Assembly (NCBI GenBank): GCA_030654645.1
Contig: JAURXC010000115.1
Location: 1-17,298, forward strand
Source of the DNA: Deltaproteobacteria bacterium
GTDB lineage: Bacteria > Desulfobacterota > Desulfuromonadia > Geobacterales > Pseudopelobacteraceae
Length of the DNA stretch: 17,298 nt
Direction of reading: 5' to 3'
In this document: in pieces, positions 13,801 to 17,298 of the stretch
Position numbering within the stretch: the first letter of the stretch is position 1
Layout of the letters: every line of letters begins with the position of its first letter
Translations under genes and position numbers: made by a program
The notes under the pieces: generated by a model
What the model was told of the DNA's origin: nothing
Databases searched by the model: none
Seen by the model: the letters and a program-made list of their open reading frames with translations, nothing else

Positions 13801-16800
13801 CGCCACCAGCCTGGGGCTGCTGCTGATGGCCTGGCTGATTTCCCCCCGTATCGGCGGTATTGCCACGCTGGTGGTGGCTACTCAGCTGCTCTTCCACCCT
13901 CTGTCACAACCCTTCACCATGGCGACCACCCACAAGGGGCTGAAGTATTTTTCTCCCTCGAAGCTTTTGCACGATCTGTTGCGGGCCACCGCCGACGCGG
14001 CTCTGCTGCCGCACCAGGCAGCGGTGACCCTGGATGCCATCGCCCGGGTATTTTACCGTCGCCTGGTCTCCAAGCGCGACCTTTTGGAGTGGGCGGCCCA
14101 GGCAACCCATTGGAGCGCTTCCCGCAGGCAGCCGGTCTTTATCGCAAGCCTTGCCATGGGGAGCGTTTTCAGCGTCGCCGTGGCCTGGACGATCCGTAGC
14201 GTCACGCCCGCCAGCCTGCCGCAGGCCCTGCCATGGCTCGTGCTCTGGTTTCTCTCTCCGCTGCTGGCCTGGCTCCTGAACCTGCGGCCGGTCGAGCAGC
14301 AGTGGATACAGCCGCTTCCTGAAAAGGATCGCCGTTTCCTGAGACAGGTCGCCCGGCGCACCTGGCGCTATTTCTCGTCTTTTGTCAACGAGGAAACCTG
14401 CTGGCTGCCGCCGGACAACTACCAGGTCGCCCATCAAAACCGTCTGGCCATGAGAACCAGTCCGACCAACATCGGTCTCTGGATGACCAGCGTGCTGGGA
14501 GCCCATGATTCCGGCTACCTGACTCTGAACCAGGTCATCGAAAAACTGTCCGGCAGCATGGCCTCCATCGAGCGCCTGGAACTCTACCAGGGGCATCTGT
14601 TGAACTGGTACGATATCCGGACCCTGGCTCCGCTCGAACCCCGCTACGTCTCCACGGTTGACAGCGGCAATCTGCTGGGCGCCTTGTGGGCGCTGGAACA
14701 GGGGCTTGGCGAACTACTGCATGCCCCGCTGCTGGATGGCAAGGCCTTTAGCGGGTTGGCCGATTGCGGGGAAATCCTGAAGCAGGCCGCCGCGTCAGAG
14801 GGGACAACCTGCGGTTATCGCCATACGCTCGACCAGTTGCTGACCGAGTGGAATGCTCCACCGTCCGGCGCCGTCGAGTTGCTTCAGCAGCAACGCCGCC
14901 TGCAGTTTAATGTCGGCTCGGTTCTGGTCGCCTCGGAAGCCGCACCCTGGGCGGTCGAACTTGAAAGTCAGTTTTCGGCCTGGGTCAGTAACGGTGAACG
15001 CTATCTGACCTGGATGGAAATACTGGCGGAAAAAAACGATGCGGAACTCAAACCGTTGGGGCAGGAGGCACTGATAGCGATCCGCCGGGACCTGTTGAAA
15101 GCGCCATCGCTCATTGATCTTGCCCATGACCGGATCGATTCGCTCCGGTTGCTGCGCACACTTCGGGAAGAATCCGCTCCGGCTGTTAAACATCTGATGC
15201 AGTGGCTTGACCGCGTTATTACGGCCTTTGCCACGTCGCAGTGGCTGGCCGGAGAAACCCTGGCAACGGCTGAAGGGTTGCTTGGAAAAGTCCGCGAGTT
15301 GTCGGCCGGCATGAACATGCGCTTTCTCTATGACCATAAACGCAAGCTGTTTACGATCGGCTACAACGTCTCCACCGATCGCCAGGACATTTCCAGCTAC
15401 GACCTGCTGGCCAGCGAGGCGCGTCTGGGCAGTTTTGTCGCCATTGCCAGGGGCGACGTTCCACTGGAACACTGGTTCTCCCTGAGCCGTCCCTACGGCG
15501 CTATCGGCCGGCAGCGGATGCTGCTGAGCTGGACCGGGACCATGTTCGAATATCTGATGCCGCTGTTGTTCCAGTGCTCCTACGGCAATTCGCTGCTGGA
15601 CAAGGCGGCCCGGGAAGCGGTGAAGGTCCAGATCGATTACGGCCGCAAGCGTCGAGTGCCCTGGGGGATATCCGAGTCCGCCTTTGCCGATCTCGACCTG
15701 GAAAAGACCTACCAGTACAAGGCCTTCGGTGTGCCGGCGCTCGGCTTGAAACGTGGCCTGGAGGAACAGCTGGTCGTGGCTCCCTATGCCACGCTTCTGG
15801 CGCTGAACCTGGCGCCGCTTGAGACCGTGAAGAATCTGAAAAAACTGGCCGGGCTGGGACTTTTGGGTGATTACGGCTATTACGAGGCGATGGACTTCAG
15901 CAGGCAGTTGCAGCGTGAGGGAAAGCGCGGGGTGATTATCGAGGCGTATATGGCCCATCACCAGGGTATGGCGTTTGTGGCGTTGACCAACTTTCTGCAG
16001 GGCAACCCGTTCCCGCGCCGTTTCCATAACGATCCGCGGGTGCGAGCATTCGAGGCACTGCTCCAGGAACGCATCCCGGTCCTGCCACAGCTGCACCTTT
16101 TATCCACGCGGCCAAACGAGCCCGCGCTGCAGGGCGGGGACCTGGTCGCGCCGTCAGGCAGCAACTTCAGCACCCCCCATACGGCCACGCCCAGGAGTCT
16201 GCTGCTCAGCAACGGCCGTTACGGGCTGATGGTCACCAACAGCGGCGGCGGCTACAGCCAGTGGGGCAATCAGGAACTCACCCGCTGGCGCTCTGATCCG
16301 ACCTGTGACGGGCAGGGTAACTTCTGCTACATCCACGAGTCTGATCCTGATCGCGTCTGGTCCAGCACTTATCACCCGGTGGGCGGGAAGGTTGATGATT
16401 ATTCGGTGGATTTTGCCCTCGACCGGGCCGTATTCCGCCGTGTGGATAACGGAATTCACACCGCGACAGAGGTGGTCGTCTCACCGGAAGACGATGTGGA
16501 GGTGCGCCGGATTACCCTGGTAAACCGCTCCAGCCGCACCCGCCGGCTCAACCTGACCAGCTACATTGAACTTTCCCTGGCGCCCCACAACGCCGACCGA
16601 CAGCATCCGGCCTTCAACAAGCTGTTCATCCAGACCGAAGCGCTCCCCGAGCAGCAAGTTCTGCTGGCCTACCGGCGGCCGCGCAGTGAAAACGAGCCGC
16701 CGCTGTTCGTGGGCCACCGCTTGACGCTGGAGCACGCCGCGGATGACGGTTCGAATCAAAATGAGTGGCAGTTTGAAACCGACCGGCGGCGTTTCATCGG

Positions 16801-17298
16801 CCGGGGCCGGACCCTTGCCGATCCGATGGGCGCCAGTCAAAAACTCGGCAACAGCCAGGGTTTTGTGCTGGATCCCAGCTTGAGCCTGCGGCGCGGCGTG
16901 GTTCTGGAACCGGGCCAGCGCGCCCGGCTTTCCCTGGTGCTGGCCGCCGGGGGATCACGCGAACAGGTGCTGCTGCTGATGGACATGTACGGCGATCCCC
17001 ATGCTACCGGGCGGGCCATGGCTTTTGCCTGGGGTTCGGCCCAGCAGCAGTTGCAACTACTGCATATCCAGCCCGATGAAGCGCGGCGTTTTCAGCAACT
17101 GGCCAGCCATCTGCTGTTTCCCAGTCAACTGCTGCGCACTCCGGCCGAACGCCTGGAAGACAACCTCAAGGGGCAGGCGGGCTTGTGGCCCTACGCCATT
17201 TCGGGAGACCTGCCGCTGGTGCTGGTAACAATCGGCGAGGCGCGCGAAATCAGCCTGGTCCGCCAGATGCTCCAGGCCCACACCTATTGGCGGATGCA
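10829..17298 (+). CDS. ndvB: NdvB-like cyclic beta-glucan synthase, 3' end beyond the window
   Basis: An open frame of 2156 codons with no stop. The family makes cyclic beta-1,2-glucans, periplasmic osmoprotectants, and usually runs to about 2800 residues. In order: a small alpha/beta segment (14-55) with two helices (65-87, 100-121); the NdvB N-terminal region (TIGELWAIPQMLRIALIE); helices at 577-600 and 613-640; the GT84 transferase domain with Asp798-x-Asp800 (ITLDSDTQLP) and Arg945-Trp946 (SRAHRWIRGDWQ); further helices (about 988-1020, 1103-1122, 1130-1150); a glycoamylase-like domain (1499-1730) with SWTGTMFEYLMP and AYMAHHQGM (1706-1714); and the start of the GH94 phosphorylase domain (from about 1790, LLSNGRYGLMVTNSGGGYSQW). 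The catalytic barrel of GH94 is largely cut off. ATG 10829 lacks a good ribosome-binding site; GTG 10871, preceded by AGGA, is a real alternative. Linkage type cannot be read directly. Confidence 0.9.
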   Translation, partial: MTEHSDNAENTGQIVGVGILIGYFAKQDEARKAARELARQGYKRIALIHRGTDGNIHTLDPFFWRSALGATLAACLSGGIGWIAALLMHWSQPLPVWNISASLMLILAFATTGAVAALFWLRRSKYGVEAEVLRDQTRWLVSGESVLILQAPVESLQRPVTLLRASGDNPPALFVMHPRRERRSGVRSSEVKLSPAQILEHAQRHAREQQVDPLPQHSTELLRRLKRSRLWVRQVCSDLTVASRLEQKATPAADWILDNEYILESNARDVLLNLPRRFYRQLPTLAADPYRGQPCIYALAKDLVSHSELRLDRENILTFIEAHQSVRTLTIGELWAIPQMLRIALIESIQCLAVTALADLRERQLAEFWANRLISANRRDSNQLFSLLAELAKAEPSPSPYFVTQLVGLLYDEAAALAPIQSWLERTLKTPLNDLTLREQNRQTSEQLSCGNAFTSLRMLALLDWREIFEKLSRVEQLLRHDPSGIYAGMDFATRDRCRRAIEDLARAAKQSEEKVAERVIKLATLAGRDAPGDERRSHVGSWLAGEGRAELGRLLDCRETFRYRCLERIYRHHAAVYAFGIIGFTALIFFLIARFGLAPVFDPAAVPSAFRMALLLLLLIPVSQLSIEIVNYLVTRLLPPRPLPKMDFESSGIPDAFRTLVVVPMMLVNADTVRAEVEKLEIRYLANKESNLLFSLFTDYTDSLTLSRDDDSHLLRIASECLTELNRRHEGERFFLFHRERTWCESERKFIGWERKRGKLEELNRQIDGTRPENAPRLVYVGDTDHLTDVRFIITLDSDTQLPHATARRMVETLAHPLNQPRFDRSGNVMAGYTIIQPRVSPTLPSTSISIFSRLFSDAVGIDPYTQAVSDVYQDLSGEGSYHGKGIYDVRAFSRVLSGRFPEDWVLSHDLIEGAHVRVGLASDIELYDEFPQGYQSYSSRAHRWIRGDWQIAGWIFPRVPQAAGGRGSNPLSLLNRWKILDNLRRSLLPATSLGLLLMAWLISPRIGGIATLVVATQLLFHPLSQPFTMATTHKGLKYFSPSKLLHDLLRATADAALLPHQAAVTLDAIARVFYRRLVSKRDLLEWAAQATHWSASRRQPVFIASLAMGSVFSVAVAWTIRSVTPASLPQALPWLVLWFLSPLLAWLLNLRPVEQQWIQPLPEKDRRFLRQVARRTWRYFSSFVNEETCWLPPDNYQVAHQNRLAMRTSPTNIGLWMTSVLGAHDSGYLTLNQVIEKLSGSMASIERLELYQGHLLNWYDIRTLAPLEPRYVSTVDSGNLLGALWALEQGLGELLHAPLLDGKAFSGLADCGEILKQAAASEGTTCGYRHTLDQLLTEWNAPPSGAVELLQQQRRLQFNVGSVLVASEAAPWAVELESQFSAWVSNGERYLTWMEILAEKNDAELKPLGQEALIAIRRDLLKAPSLIDLAHDRIDSLRLLRTLREESAPAVKHLMQWLDRVITAFATSQWLAGETLATAEGLLGKVRELSAGMNMRFLYDHKRKLFTIGYNVSTDRQDISSYDLLASEARLGSFVAIARGDVPLEHWFSLSRPYGAIGRQRMLLSWTGTMFEYLMPLLFQCSYGNSLLDKAAREAVKVQIDYGRKRRVPWGISESAFADLDLEKTYQYKAFGVPALGLKRGLEEQLVVAPYATLLALNLAPLETVKNLKKLAGLGLLGDYGYYEAMDFSRQLQREGKRGVIIEAYMAHHQGMAFVALTNFLQGNPFPRRFHNDPRVRAFEALLQERIPVLPQLHLLSTRPNEPALQGGDLVAPSGSNFSTPHTATPRSLLLSNGRYGLMVTNSGGGYSQWGNQELTRWRSDPTCDGQGNFCYIHESDPDRVWSSTYHPVGGKVDDYSVDFALDRAVFRRVDNGIHTATEVVVSPEDDVEVRRITLVNRSSRTRRLNLTSYIELSLAPHNADRQHPAFNKLFIQTEALPEQQVLLAYRRPRSENEPPLFVGHRLTLEHAADDGSNQNEWQFETDRRRFIGRGRTLADPMGASQKLGNSQGFVLDPSLSLRRGVVLEPGQRARLSLVLAAGGSREQVLLLMDMYGDPHATGRAMAFAWGSAQQQLQLLHIQPDEARRFQQLASHLLFPSQLLRTPAERLEDNLKGQAGLWPYAISGDLPLVLVTIGEAREISLVRQMLQAHTYWRM

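Noticed and set aside
14795..16096. A 433-codon open frame on the minus strand
   Set aside because: It lies wholly inside the glucan synthase frame, has Gln/Arg-rich composition typical of antisense in GC-rich genes, and shows no recognisable motif. The same holds for other long antisense frames at 11984-12550, 12938-13660 and 13904-14596.

Overview
The window reads as a chromosomal stretch from a Gram-negative proteobacterium with a middling-to-high GC content. Several proteins carry Sec-type signal peptides for a periplasm, and there are a Spy/CpxP-like periplasmic protein, an MtfA peptidase and an NdvB-type periplasmic glucan synthase. The mix (NdvB, MtfA, CsbD, oleate hydratase, a soluble PAS kinase with an 'HELEVHQIELEMQN' linker) fits a Desulfuromonadales/Geobacter-like or gammaproteobacterial host. 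This is inference from family content; no rRNA or other taxonomic marker is present.

Layout. (A) 119-2208, plus strand: an AspT/YidE-type transporter with two RCK_C domains, then a 168-aa membrane-anchored protein of unknown function. A perfect 36-bp inverted repeat links the first 36 bases of the window to codons of the transporter. (B) 2301-4292, minus strand: a two-gene mtfA / stand-alone CheB-methylesterase unit, preceded by two small membrane-protein genes (a PGPGW protein and an unlisted 54-aa two-helix protein). (C) 4293-4780: a gene-poor stretch with one good hairpin. (D) 4781-6665, plus strand: a STAS-domain protein whose stop codon overlaps the start of an oleate hydratase. (E) 6718-8205, plus strand: four small stress-type genes. 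They are a divergent CsbD paralogue, a secreted Lys/Ala-rich protein built of 11-residue repeats (LEA group 3-like), a canonical CsbD, and a Met/His-rich Spy-like periplasmic protein, closed by a terminator-like hairpin. (F) 8317-10610: a soluble PAS histidine kinase and a YihY/BrkB membrane protein. (G) 10829 to the window end: the first ~2156 codons of a giant cyclic beta-glucan synthase (NdvB-like), cut by the window edge.

Working together. Most of regions D to G point to the cell envelope under osmotic, desiccation, metal or membrane stress: fatty-acid hydration, hydrophilic repeat and CsbD proteins, a periplasmic chaperone-like protein, and periplasmic glucan synthesis. The most noteworthy unit is the block 6718-8205, where an exported LEA-like repeat protein lies between two CsbD-type genes. 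I see no CRISPR array, tRNA, rRNA, transposase or prophage gene.
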